NCBI GenBank assembly: GCA_937919205.1
Contig: CALFOZ010000080.1
Location: 1 to 39,220, forward strand
Direction of reading: 5' to 3'
Length of the DNA stretch: 39,220 nucleotides
Source of the DNA: an uncultured Planctomycetia bacterium
GTDB lineage: Bacteria > Planctomycetota > Phycisphaerae > Phycisphaerales > SM1A02
The notes under the pieces were generated by a model, which saw only the letters and a list, made by a program, of their open reading frames with translations, ran no database searches and had not been told where the DNA came from. Positions 8,055 through 15,122 of the stretch are shown here, piece after piece. Both the position numbers and the translations under genes were made by a program. Position 1 is the stretch's first letter, and the number at the start of each line of letters is the position of its first letter.

Positions 8055-9849
8055 TTTTTGCGGACCCATCATTGTCGGGATCAAACACATTCAACTCAAT
8101 GCGATTCATTTGCAAACCCGTTCCCATGTTCATCCACAGCGACGCGATGGCGTTGTTGTACTCAACCATGGAAAGGATTTCCTGATTTTGGGCGCCGGCC
8201 AATTCGTTCTGCCGCTGAAATTTCAAACTGAGAAACTCCGGCGTCAAACTTGGAATGGTTTGCTCATCCACCATGAGCGCGCGCATATTTTCTGCTTGCG
8301 CCAAACGAAACGCGCGCGTCTGCTCAATCAATCGATATTGCGTGTCAATGTTGCGCAGAGAATCTTTGACCAAGTACACCACCTGCTGAATCGCGGCGCG
8401 GTAGGTGATGACGGCCTTGGAACGCTCCAGCCGCGACCGACGGTAATTGGCTTCTGGAGCGCGGTTTCCGATAGGTTGACTGAAATTGGCGCCCACCAAA
8501 TAGCTCATGAAATTAGCCGCGCCAACCTCGCTCCATGCCTGGCTGTAGTCGCCGTTCTGCGTGTCCATGCCTTGAAATTGCAACTGCGCCGTCAAGTTCA
8601 GCGAGGGCAAGCGGCCGTTGTCGGCAACCACTTGGCGAATGCTTGCGTCATCAACGCCAAGCAACGCCTGCGTGATGATTGGACTTTGATCAACGCCCGT
8701 GCCAATGGCGTCCTTCAATGAAAATGCAAGCGGCTCATCCACCATGAAATCCGTCGGGACAATCATGGTCTCGTCGCCAACTGGAAAATTGGAATCGTTC
8801 AGCAGTACTTTTAATTTGTCCACAGCCGCGGTCACTTCGCGTTGCGCGCGAATCACTTGGCTCTTGCGGTCCTCCACCTTGGCCACGGCGTCGGCGTAGT
8901 TGGCAAGCGTGGCGTCAAAACTGCGCCGCTTGAAAAGCACGTCGCGCACTTCGGTGCCAACTTTCACAAGCCACTGCGCCACCACCACGCGCTGGCGCGC
9001 AAGCACAACTTGCCAATAGGCGGCCTCCACATCGCGGCACACCATGAGCAAGTTGGCGCGCAACTGTTGCAAACTGCGCCGATCATTGTTGCGCGCAATA
9101 CGAATGCCCGCCATGTTCACATCGCTTCCAAAACCCTGCAAAAGTGGCTGAGTTAGACCAAGTTGCACGCTGTTGATCCACGCTGGATTAGGCGTGTAGC
9201 CGCTGTCTGGATAGAGCTTGGTGTATTGATTTACGACAGTGGCGCTGAACTGTCCGCCTGTTTCCATGGGCGTTTGAATGCCGCTGGAAAAATTGAACTG
9301 ACGAAATTGATTCATGAAGTCAACGGGAATGGGGACAGTGCTTTGACCCAGATTGATGTCCTGCGCCGGCGCGTTAGAAATATTCGCCTGCGTGCTGGCC
9401 ACAAACGAAGAATCAAATGCGGCTTGCGCCGCCACCAACTCCGCTTGCGTAACGCCTTGTTGCAAACGTGCAACTTGCGTTCCAAGATTGTGCTCCACTG
9501 AAATTCGAATGGCGTCTTTTAAAGATAAATTCACTTCGGGATACGGCTTGCCATACAAGTCACTGCCAAGCGGCATGCCTGCTCCAGCCTCTGAGATTTG
9601 TGGTCCCAAAGAATCAAGTTGCACGCGGCGTTTCTGCAACGCGTTGAACACCTGATTCACTTCGCGCGTGACGGGCTTCACTGGATCTTGCGTTGGCGCC
9701 TGCGCCAATTCACGCGCCACGGCGGTATCCATGGCGTGGCGCAAACCCTCGGTTCCATCGGGATCGTCCATGGGCGAATTGCAAGAACACACGCAAACCG
9801 CCGCAAGAAGGGCAAATACGAGCGCCTGATATGGCCGACGGAGAATCAT
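8032..9849 (-). CDS. TolC-like outer-membrane efflux lipoprotein
   Basis: The 605-residue protein begins with a lipoprotein signal peptide, MILRRPYQALVFALLAAVCVCSC|N, with the lipidated Cys at residue 23. The mature part is an OEP-type channel protein of the TolC/CusC class. Repeated alpha-helical segments such as LARQRVVVAQWLVKVGTEVRDVLF and VAKVEDRKSQVIRAQREVTAAVDKLKVLL are interrupted by beta-rich stretches. It would trimerise as the outer-membrane duct of an efflux or type I secretion system. No inner-membrane pump or adaptor gene lies beside it, so its partner is unknown. The protein is longer than standard TolC (about 470-500 residues), mainly through the N-terminal region of about 100 residues. 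It is divergent from the SH3-domain gene across 45 bases. Confidence 0.87.
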   Translation of the reverse strand: MILRRPYQALVFALLAAVCVCSCNSPMDDPDGTEGLRHAMDTAVARELAQAPTQDPVKPVTREVNQVFNALQKRRVQLDSLGPQISEAGAGMPLGSDLYGKPYPEVNLSLKDAIRISVEHNLGTQVARLQQGVTQAELVAAQAAFDSSFVASTQANISNAPAQDINLGQSTVPIPVDFMNQFRQFNFSSGIQTPMETGGQFSATVVNQYTKLYPDSGYTPNPAWINSVQLGLTQPLLQGFGSDVNMAGIRIARNNDRRSLQQLRANLLMVCRDVEAAYWQVVLARQRVVVAQWLVKVGTEVRDVLFKRRSFDATLANYADAVAKVEDRKSQVIRAQREVTAAVDKLKVLLNDSNFPVGDETMIVPTDFMVDEPLAFSLKDAIGTGVDQSPIITQALLGVDDASIRQVVADNGRLPSLNLTAQLQFQGMDTQNGDYSQAWSEVGAANFMSYLVGANFSQPIGNRAPEANYRRSRLERSKAVITYRAAIQQVVYLVKDSLRNIDTQYRLIEQTRAFRLAQAENMRALMVDEQTIPSLTPEFLSLKFQRQNELAGAQNQEILSMVEYNNAIASLWMNMGTGLQMNRIELNVFDPDNDGSAKNATTIAK

Positions 9850-9858
9850 GAAGTGTGC

Positions 9859-9864
9859 ACTGTA
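9859..9864 (-). promoter_or_regulatory. -10-like hexamer TACAGT of the TolC-like gene
   Basis: On the minus strand TGTATACAGT is followed by nine bases and the ATG at 9849. It shares the 45-base divergent spacer with the promoter of the SH3-domain gene. Confidence 0.45.
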
Positions 9865-9881
9865 TACAAACCAAAAATGCG

Positions 9882-9887
9882 TAGAAT
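9882..9887 (+). promoter_or_regulatory. -10-like hexamer TAGAAT, leaderless-type start of the SH3-domain gene
   Basis: GCGTAGAAT is followed by seven bases and the ATG at 9895. It is one of the best -10 matches in the window. The predicted transcript begins at or one base from the start codon. Confidence 0.6.
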
Positions 9888-9894
9888 CGATTTC

Positions 9895-11289
9895 ATGAAA
9901 TTGGCTCTACTACTGATCGTTCTCGTTCTTCCCGTTTTCAGCGTTCACGCATTGGCGCAAGCGCCTGCCGCGGCGCCAAGCAAGGCGTACACCGGCACCG
10001 TGACCGCGGACAATGTGTACATCCGCTGTGGACCAAGCGCGTCAAGCGCGTACCCATTTGGCAAGTTGGCCTTGGGCGACATTCTTGAGGTGATCGATGA
10101 GGGATTTGGCTGGGCCACAGTTCGCACCAATGGTCCGGCATTTCGAAACATATATGGATACGTTTTGGCCAATGACAAGGTAGTGCTTTCACCAGACGGT
10201 CAAACTTTAACGGTGAACGCCGAGACCGATGTGCGCGCTCCAAATATTGGCGCCGATGGAAATGCAGACGCGTCTTTTAAGGCGATCGGCAAGGTGCCGG
10301 TTGGAAGTATGTTGCAAGTTGTCGCCACCATGAATGGCGAACGCGAAAAAGTTTACAAAATTGCGGTGCCCGCCAATTGCGTGGGCTATGTCAATTTAAA
10401 TTTTGTCCGACGCTCCAGCGCCGGCGAGGCCGCGAAGATGGCGCAGGCTGTGACCGCCCCCGCGACCAAGGCGCCAAACGCCAGCGGCGCGAATTCAAAG
10501 ACAATCGCCGTGATCGAGGAGAAGACAACGCAAGCCAGCGAGATTATTCCCGCTACTGACACCACTGCCGAAAAAATCATCACCGAGCAAACCAAGCAAG
10601 AGACCGTTGTTACGGAGACCGTGGTTGGCAGTGGCTCCGTTGATTTGCCAAAAGCGGCTGTAAAAGTCGAGGAAATTGTGATTGTTGCGCCTCAACCCGT
10701 GGTCAAGACCCCACAGATGATCGCCTCCGAAAAGCGCCGCCAGACGTTTAAGGATCTAGAGGTAATTTGGATCACCGTGAAAACGGAGCCCTTGGCTTCA
10801 AGCGAAGTTGGCGTGCTGAAGGATCGCTACATGATTCTGATGAACGATTCAGAATGTGAAGCTGATATTAAAAATGTTGTCGAGACCCGAGTGAAGCAGT
10901 TGATTGTTCAAATTGAAGCGCAACAACGCATTCGACAGTTGAAAGAAATGCGCGGCATGCTTGACGCTGACACTGAACAAGTTCGAGTTCTGAAGTTCGC
11001 GCTTGAGGCGCGCTCCGACTACACAGTTGTGGGCATCCTCAACGCCAGTAGCATCTACGATGGCAAGCGACTGCCGTTGCTGTATCGCTTGGTGGATCCA
11101 GCGGTAGGTCAGACCGTGGCGTATGTCAGCACAAAAAATCCCGCCCAACTTGCCATCATGCTTGGAACGTTGGTTGGAATTCGTGGAGAGAAACGTTATG
11201 ACGAGGCGTTGCGCGTGAGCGTGATTGAGCCAACCGCGATCGAAATTCTGACCACGCGCAAGCGCGATGCCGCGATCAACAAGCAATAA
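9895..11289 (+). CDS. Secreted protein with bacterial SH3-like domains
   Basis: The true start is most likely ATG 9895, giving 464 residues. The track ORF (from 9598) extends through the divergent promoter and the tolC gene. The N terminus is a clear signal peptide, MKLALLLIVLVLPVFSVHALA|Q. Residues of about 30-90 (TGTVTADNVYIRCGPSASSAYPFGKLALGD) form a bacterial SH3 domain, and a second SH3-like unit spans about 100-165 (TLTVNAETDVRAPN...IGKVPVGSML). A Thr/Lys/Val-rich linker follows. The last 150 or so residues have a heptad-like helix (RVKQLIVQIEAQQRIRQLKEM) and an alpha/beta domain without a family I can name. SH3_3 domains often bind peptidoglycan or act as spacers. A periplasmic role is likely; the exact function is not known. 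Confidence 0.8.
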   Translation: MKLALLLIVLVLPVFSVHALAQAPAAAPSKAYTGTVTADNVYIRCGPSASSAYPFGKLALGDILEVIDEGFGWATVRTNGPAFRNIYGYVLANDKVVLSPDGQTLTVNAETDVRAPNIGADGNADASFKAIGKVPVGSMLQVVATMNGEREKVYKIAVPANCVGYVNLNFVRRSSAGEAAKMAQAVTAPATKAPNASGANSKTIAVIEEKTTQASEIIPATDTTAEKIITEQTKQETVVTETVVGSGSVDLPKAAVKVEEIVIVAPQPVVKTPQMIASEKRRQTFKDLEVIWITVKTEPLASSEVGVLKDRYMILMNDSECEADIKNVVETRVKQLIVQIEAQQRIRQLKEMRGMLDADTEQVRVLKFALEARSDYTVVGILNASSIYDGKRLPLLYRLVDPAVGQTVAYVSTKNPAQLAIMLGTLVGIRGEKRYDEALRVSVIEPTAIEILTTRKRDAAINKQ

Positions 11290-11367
11290 AAATAATTGCT
11301 CAAATGAATTACTTCACATTCACCCATCATTTAAAAATGATTCACACGATGCACAGCAGTTTGCCCA

Positions 11368-11373
11368 TATACT
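11368..11373 (+). promoter_or_regulatory. -10-like hexamer TATACT upstream of tRNA-Ala
   Basis: CATATACT lies ten bases before the first base of the tRNA, so a transcript would start about three bases upstream of the mature 5' end. No clear -35 hexamer is seen. Confidence 0.5.
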
Positions 11374-11383
11374 TTGCCCCACT

Positions 11384-11456
11384 GGGGTGCTAGCTCAACT
11401 GGGAGAGCGCCGCCTTTGCAAGGCGGAGGTTATCGGTTCGATCCCGATGCACTCCA
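11384..11456 (+). tRNA. tRNA-Ala (anticodon TGC)
   Basis: A 73-base cloverleaf folds cleanly. The acceptor stem pairs GGGGTGC with GCACTCC (one G-T pair), followed by discriminator A. The D arm is GCTC-AACTGGGA-GAGC. The anticodon arm is CCGCC-TTTGCAA-GGCGG with TGC at positions 34-36. The T arm is ATCGG-TTCGATC-CCGAT. The CCA end is not encoded, because TTAC follows. The identity-defining G3-U70 pair of alanine tRNAs is present as G3 against T. The rsmE stop codon on the opposite strand begins at the very next base. Confidence 0.97.
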
Positions 11457-12185
11457 TTACTTCACGGGGCTTTGTGCGTACATGCGCACAAAGCCCGCGG
11501 CCATAACCGCCGCGGTTTCTATGCGAAGCGTGGTGGATCCAAGTGAAATTCGTGTGGCGTGCTCCGCGTGCGTGTCGGCAAGTTCGGTGTCGGTGAAGCC
11601 GCCCTCCGGACCAATCAAGATCATGCAACTGGGCTGATTCAATTTTATGTGCGCCAGTGGCTGTCCATCTGGATGTGCGATGAGCGCGGGAATATTTTTA
11701 GTGTGGCACATGTGCGCGCATGACTTGGGTGTGTGCGCGCTGGCCACTTGCGTGTTCCAAGCGCCGCGGCTTTGCTTCATGGCTTCCACAAAAATTCGGT
11801 GCGCGCGCGCGCCGTCAAATCGATCAGCCGGAACAACGCCACGCTCGCAATCAAGCGGCGTAAATGACGCGACGCAAAGTTGACCAAGCATGTCAAGCAT
11901 GGTGGCCAAACGATCGCCTTTGGGAATGGCGGCCGCCACATGGATGTCCGGAGTTTGGCGTGACTGAATATGGCAAGCGGAAACTTGCGCGCCAGTTTCA
12001 CCCGCGGCGTTTCGCGTTGGCAAAATCATGGACAGCGCCACGCCGCCCCTGCCGTCCACCAACTCAAGCGCGTCGCCCGCCTCAAGACGGCGACTGCCCA
12101 TGGCGTGCTTGGCCTCATCTTTGCTTAGCCACGCGATGTCGCCAACGGCGGGAAGTTTTTCAACAATGCATCGCGGATGGGCCAC
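11457..12185 (-). CDS. rsmE: 16S rRNA (uracil1498-N3)-methyltransferase
   Basis: RsmE is a SPOUT-fold, SAM-dependent enzyme that methylates U1498 of 16S rRNA in assembled 30S subunits. The 242-residue protein has an N-terminal PUA-like domain (about 1-70, HAMGSRRLEAGDALELVDGRG) and the trefoil-knot catalytic domain. That domain carries the motifs ILIGPEGGF and LGSTTLRIETAAVMA near the C terminus, which form the SAM pocket. The start is GTG at 12185, supported by TACACT exactly six bases upstream. The stop codon abuts the 3' end of the convergent tRNA-Ala gene with no gap. A 12-bp hairpin lies within its last codons. Confidence 0.94.
   Translation of the reverse strand: MAHPRCIVEKLPAVGDIAWLSKDEAKHAMGSRRLEAGDALELVDGRGGVALSMILPTRNAAGETGAQVSACHIQSRQTPDIHVAAAIPKGDRLATMLDMLGQLCVASFTPLDCERGVVPADRFDGARAHRIFVEAMKQSRGAWNTQVASAHTPKSCAHMCHTKNIPALIAHPDGQPLAHIKLNQPSCMILIGPEGGFTDTELADTHAEHATRISLGSTTLRIETAAVMAAGFVRMYAQSPVK
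11467..11496. terminator. Perfect 12-bp hairpin beside tRNA-Ala, inside the rsmE 3' end
   Basis: GGGCTTTGTGCG and CGCACAAAGCCC pair perfectly around a TACATG loop. It starts 11 bases after the tRNA 3' end and also encodes the C-terminal residues of RsmE. There is no T-run on either strand. It could therefore protect or mark the 3' ends of both converging transcripts rather than act as a classic intrinsic terminator. Confidence 0.5.
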
Positions 12186-12191
12186 GCGCGA

Positions 12192-12197
12192 AGTGTA
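12192..12197 (-). promoter_or_regulatory. -10-like hexamer TACACT, leaderless-type start of rsmE
   Basis: On the minus strand CACTACACTTCGCGCGTG places TACACT six bases before the GTG start codon at 12185. This lies in the 21-base gap between the rsmJ-like stop and the rsmE start, so rsmE may have its own promoter. Confidence 0.55.
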
Positions 12198-12206
12198 GTG
12201 CGCATT

Positions 12207-12926
12207 TCAAAGCGCGCCGGCCCGGTAGACATCAAAACGTAGCAATTTGCCTTTGATTATCCAATCCGGCGCGCGGCCCGCAAGCGGCGGCGCAAGGCGT
12301 GAGCGCTTCACAATCACGCGCTGGGTGGCGGCAGAAATGGCCATGTCAAGAAGCGCGTCGGCGTCGGCGTCGGCGCCCACCGTGGCGGCAAGCGCCTGAA
12401 TTTCTTTGGATGGTTTTGCCGCGCCGCGCTCGCCACCAAACATTGGATCAAGCAAGATCATGTCGGGCAAAATAAATTCGCGCGCCGTGAACAGCGGCAA
12501 TGTGAATCCAACTTTGGCGCGCAGTGTTGGCAAGCGCGCGTGCGCGCTGGCGTGTTCAATTTGCATGCGTCCAGCGACAGCGGATAATTTCTCGTCGCAC
12601 TTGGCGCGCGCCAACTCGGCCGCAAGCAATGCGAACACATTTGCGTCGCGCTCCCACGCCAACACTTCAACACCAAGCATGGCCAGCGCGAACGTGTCGT
12701 AACCCAAACCAGCGGTCGCGTCGAGGGCGGTGCGAATATCTTTTCCAACCGCGCGGCCAAGCGGTTGATTGCGCAGTGAGTTGGCGCCATCGGGTAGACG
12801 CAGTGATTTCCAATCAGCGCGCACGCCCGCGCCAGGCTTGCCGCCTGCTTGGCGCAACTCGGGCTGGCCTTGAAAATCTTCCAGGCTCCACGCACCGTGG
12901 CTGGACACTTTGTTCGGCGACTTCAT
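12207..12926 (-). CDS. RsmJ-like 16S rRNA (guanine1516-N2)-methyltransferase
   Basis: The 239-residue class I SAM methyltransferase matches the RsmJ family in its order of motifs. NQPLGRAVG is followed by the SAM-binding LDATAGLGYDTFALAMLG (about 85-105), then WERDANVFALLAAELARA, then the catalytic-type DMILLDPMFGGERGAAKPSKE (about 168-190). The end carries RVIVKRSRLAPPL. RsmJ methylates G1516 in the 30S subunit, so this gene and rsmE next to it both modify 16S rRNA. The first 50 residues are divergent. A CACAAT hexamer lies six bases before the ATG. Another class I RNA methyltransferase is possible, but the DPMF..K..KE arrangement favours RsmJ. Confidence 0.83.
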   Translation of the reverse strand: MKSPNKVSSHGAWSLEDFQGQPELRQAGGKPGAGVRADWKSLRLPDGANSLRNQPLGRAVGKDIRTALDATAGLGYDTFALAMLGVEVLAWERDANVFALLAAELARAKCDEKLSAVAGRMQIEHASAHARLPTLRAKVGFTLPLFTAREFILPDMILLDPMFGGERGAAKPSKEIQALAATVGADADADALLDMAISAATQRVIVKRSRLAPPLAGRAPDWIIKGKLLRFDVYRAGAL

Positions 12927-12932
12927 GGCGCT

Positions 12933-12938
12933 ATTGTG
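12933..12938 (-). promoter_or_regulatory. Weak -10-like hexamer CACAAT of the rsmJ-like gene
   Basis: On the minus strand CACAAT is followed by exactly six bases and the ATG at 12926. The first base departs from TANNNT, so this is a weaker member of the leaderless-type set. Confidence 0.35.
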
Positions 12939-12977
12939 ACCAAGAATTCAATGTTGGTATGCATGATTGCCAATCGT

Positions 12978-12983
12978 TACACT
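12978..12983 (+). promoter_or_regulatory. -10-like hexamer TACACT, leaderless-type start of the cystathionine beta-synthase gene
   Basis: CGTTACACTTGAAATATG puts TACACT six bases before the ATG at 12990. No Shine-Dalgarno sequence is present. Confidence 0.6.
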
Positions 12984-12989
12984 TGAAAT

Positions 12990-14396
12990 ATGAAGTCCAC
13001 TTCCACAATTACAGAGCGTTCGCTTGCCCCTGTTTTTGGCGGCATTTTGGAAATGATCGGCAACACGCCCATGTTGGAGTTGAAACATTTGGACACGGGA
13101 CCATGTCGGTTATTTGTGAAGATGGAGAACATGAATCCGGGCGGGTCTATTAAGGACAGAATTGCCGTGACCATGATTGAAGAGGCCGAGGCTTCGGGCG
13201 CGCTGAAGCCAGGCGGCACGCTTGTTGAGGCCACCGCTGGCAACACCGGCTTGGCGCTGGCGTTGGTGGCGGCGCAAAAAGGCTACAAGCTAGTGGTGGT
13301 TGTGCCCGACAAAATGAGCGACGAAAAAATCAGCCACTTGCGCGCCATGGGCGCCGAGGTGATTCTGACTCGCAGTGATGTGGCCAAGGGTCACCCAGAG
13401 TATTACCAAGACATTGCGGCGCGCATTGCCGCTGAGCGGCCCGAACATTTCTATGTGAATCAATTCGCCAACGAGGCGAATCCGCGCGCGCATGAAGAGA
13501 CCACGGGCCCGGAAATTTGGGAGCAAATGGGCGGCGACATTGACGCGTTTGTTTCGGGCGTTGGTTCTGGCGGAACGGTCTCTGGCGTTGGTCGATTTCT
13601 GAAATCTAAAAATCCAAAATTACAAATGATTTTGGCGGACCCTGTTGGCTCCATTCTTGAGCCACTCATCAATGAGGGCCGCACGGTGCAAGCGGGCTCA
13701 TGGTTGGTGGAGGGAATTGGCGAGGACTTTGTGCCCAGCATTCTTGACTTGAAACTGGTCGACAAGGCCTACGCCATCAGCGACGCGCAGGCCTTTCACG
13801 CCGCGCGCGAATTGCTGAAAAAAGAAGGCGTTTTGGCGGGTTCCAGCGTTGGCACATTGCTGGCGGCCACGCTTCAATTTTGCCGCGAGCAAACCAAACC
13901 ACTGCGCGTGGCCACGCTGATCTGCGACACCGGCGCCAAATATCTCAGCAAAATGTTCTCCGATCCTTGGATGATCGACAATGGATTTATTCAGCGCAAA
14001 ACATTCGGGGATCTGCGCGATTTAATTTCCAGGCGCCACTTGGATCGCGAGGACTTTGTGTTAAGTCCGCAGATGCCGATTCAGCAAGCCATCAAGAGAA
14101 TGCATATGTATGACGTGAGCCAATTGGTTGTGCTTGACGCGGCGGACCGCGTGGTTGGAATTCTGGATGAGAGCGATGTGCTGTTGGCGATGGTCAAGGG
14201 CGGTAATATTTCTAAATTGCCCGTAAGTGATTTTATGACCAGCCGCTTGGAAACCATTTCGCCAAAGTCCAGCGTGAACGACTTGCACCCAATTTTCCGC
14301 GCCGACCGCGTGGCTATTGTCGCCGATGACGATCATTTCTACGGCATCATCACGCGCATTGATTTAATCAACTACCTGCGCAAGCAACTTCTCTAA
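12990..14396 (+). CDS. Cystathionine beta-synthase (PLP domain plus C-terminal CBS pair)
   Basis: The 468-residue protein has a fold-type II PLP-dependent domain (about 15-320) followed by two CBS domains (about 335-468). NPGGSIKDRIA carries the PLP lysine at residue 55. EATAGNTGLALA binds the substrate carboxylate, GVGSGGTVSGVGRFL binds the PLP phosphate, and GSSVGTLLAA follows. CBS condenses serine with homocysteine to cystathionine. The first CBS domain reads QMPIQQAIKRMHMYDVSQLVVLD. A cystathionine gamma-lyase/synthase gene lies 700 bases downstream in the same direction, which makes reverse transsulfuration (homocysteine to cysteine) the likely pathway. Cysteine synthase activity with O-acetylserine cannot be excluded. 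CBS pairs often bind adenine nucleotides or SAM and may regulate activity. Confidence 0.9.
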   Translation: MKSTSTITERSLAPVFGGILEMIGNTPMLELKHLDTGPCRLFVKMENMNPGGSIKDRIAVTMIEEAEASGALKPGGTLVEATAGNTGLALALVAAQKGYKLVVVVPDKMSDEKISHLRAMGAEVILTRSDVAKGHPEYYQDIAARIAAERPEHFYVNQFANEANPRAHEETTGPEIWEQMGGDIDAFVSGVGSGGTVSGVGRFLKSKNPKLQMILADPVGSILEPLINEGRTVQAGSWLVEGIGEDFVPSILDLKLVDKAYAISDAQAFHAARELLKKEGVLAGSSVGTLLAATLQFCREQTKPLRVATLICDTGAKYLSKMFSDPWMIDNGFIQRKTFGDLRDLISRRHLDREDFVLSPQMPIQQAIKRMHMYDVSQLVVLDAADRVVGILDESDVLLAMVKGGNISKLPVSDFMTSRLETISPKSSVNDLHPIFRADRVAIVADDDHFYGIITRIDLINYLRKQLL

Positions 14397-14408
14397 AGCT
14401 CAAAATCA

Positions 14409-15122
14409 ATGGATATTCCTGGCATTTTGACCATCTTTGTTTCGCTGATCGCGCTGATTGATCCGCTGGGCACGGTGGGAATTTTCTTGGCGATCACATG
14501 CAACGATTCAACCGCCGTGCGCAAACGCACCGCGTTGCTTGGCTGCGTGTACGCATTTTGCATCTTGATTTTGTTCCTAGGATTTGGCGGCTCAATTCTT
14601 TCGTTCTTTGGAATAACCGTGTCGGCGGTGCAAGTGGGCGGCGGTTTAATTTTGGCCAAGATTGGACTGGATTTGATTGACGTAAAAATGGAGTCCAAAT
14701 CAAGTCCCGCGGAGGAACGCGACGCCGTAGTGCGTGAAAGTTCAGCGTTCTTTCCACTGGCCATGCCGCTACTGGCTGGACCCGGAGCCATGACCGTGGC
14801 CATTGCGGAAAGCAGTCACTTTCGCGGTGGTCACTGGAGTGATTTACTATCCGCCACTATCGCCGTTGCCTTGGCGTGCTTTGTCACTTGGATTGTGCTT
14901 GATAAAGCAATCTTGATTCAAAAAGTGCTGGGCAAGTCCGGCACCAACGCCATCACGCGAGTCATGGGATTCATTTTGGTGTGTATTGCGGCGCAAATGA
15001 CCATAGTTGGAATTCAAGGCGTGATTGCCAGCGTGGCACAAATACCCCCGTCGTTGCCGCCGAAAGACAGCATTTCTACAGCCGTTAGCATTCTGCCATG
15101 GCTCACCCACATCTGCATTTAG
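14409..15122 (+). CDS. MarC-family (UPF0056) integral membrane protein
   Basis: The 237-residue inner-membrane protein has about six hydrophobic segments. The MarC family signature includes the N-terminal ILTIFVSLIALIDPLGTVGIFL, a mid-protein FFPLAMPLLAGPGAMTVAIA and a C-terminal TRVMGFILVCIAAQMTIVGIQGV. The biochemical role of most MarC proteins is unknown, but the archaeal relative SnatA is reported to transport small neutral amino acids. The gene sits between the cystathionine beta-synthase and gamma-lyase/synthase genes. It starts 12 bases after the first and overlaps the second by 25 bases, so all three are probably one transcript. I infer a link to sulfur or small amino acid traffic. 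No Shine-Dalgarno is seen before the ATG. Confidence 0.88.
   Translation: MDIPGILTIFVSLIALIDPLGTVGIFLAITCNDSTAVRKRTALLGCVYAFCILILFLGFGGSILSFFGITVSAVQVGGGLILAKIGLDLIDVKMESKSSPAEERDAVVRESSAFFPLAMPLLAGPGAMTVAIAESSHFRGGHWSDLLSATIAVALACFVTWIVLDKAILIQKVLGKSGTNAITRVMGFILVCIAAQMTIVGIQGVIASVAQIPPSLPPKDSISTAVSILPWLTHICI

Noticed and set aside
9598-9894. N-terminal extension of the SH3-domain ORF
   Set aside because: It runs antisense through the TolC-like gene and the divergent promoter; a perfect signal peptide begins at 9895.
11457-11900. Cys/His-rich stretch in RsmE (SCAHMCHTK) as a possible inserted metal site
   Set aside because: Compared from memory with E. coli RsmE the segment has normal length, so it is not an insertion, and the residues do not form a clear zinc motif.
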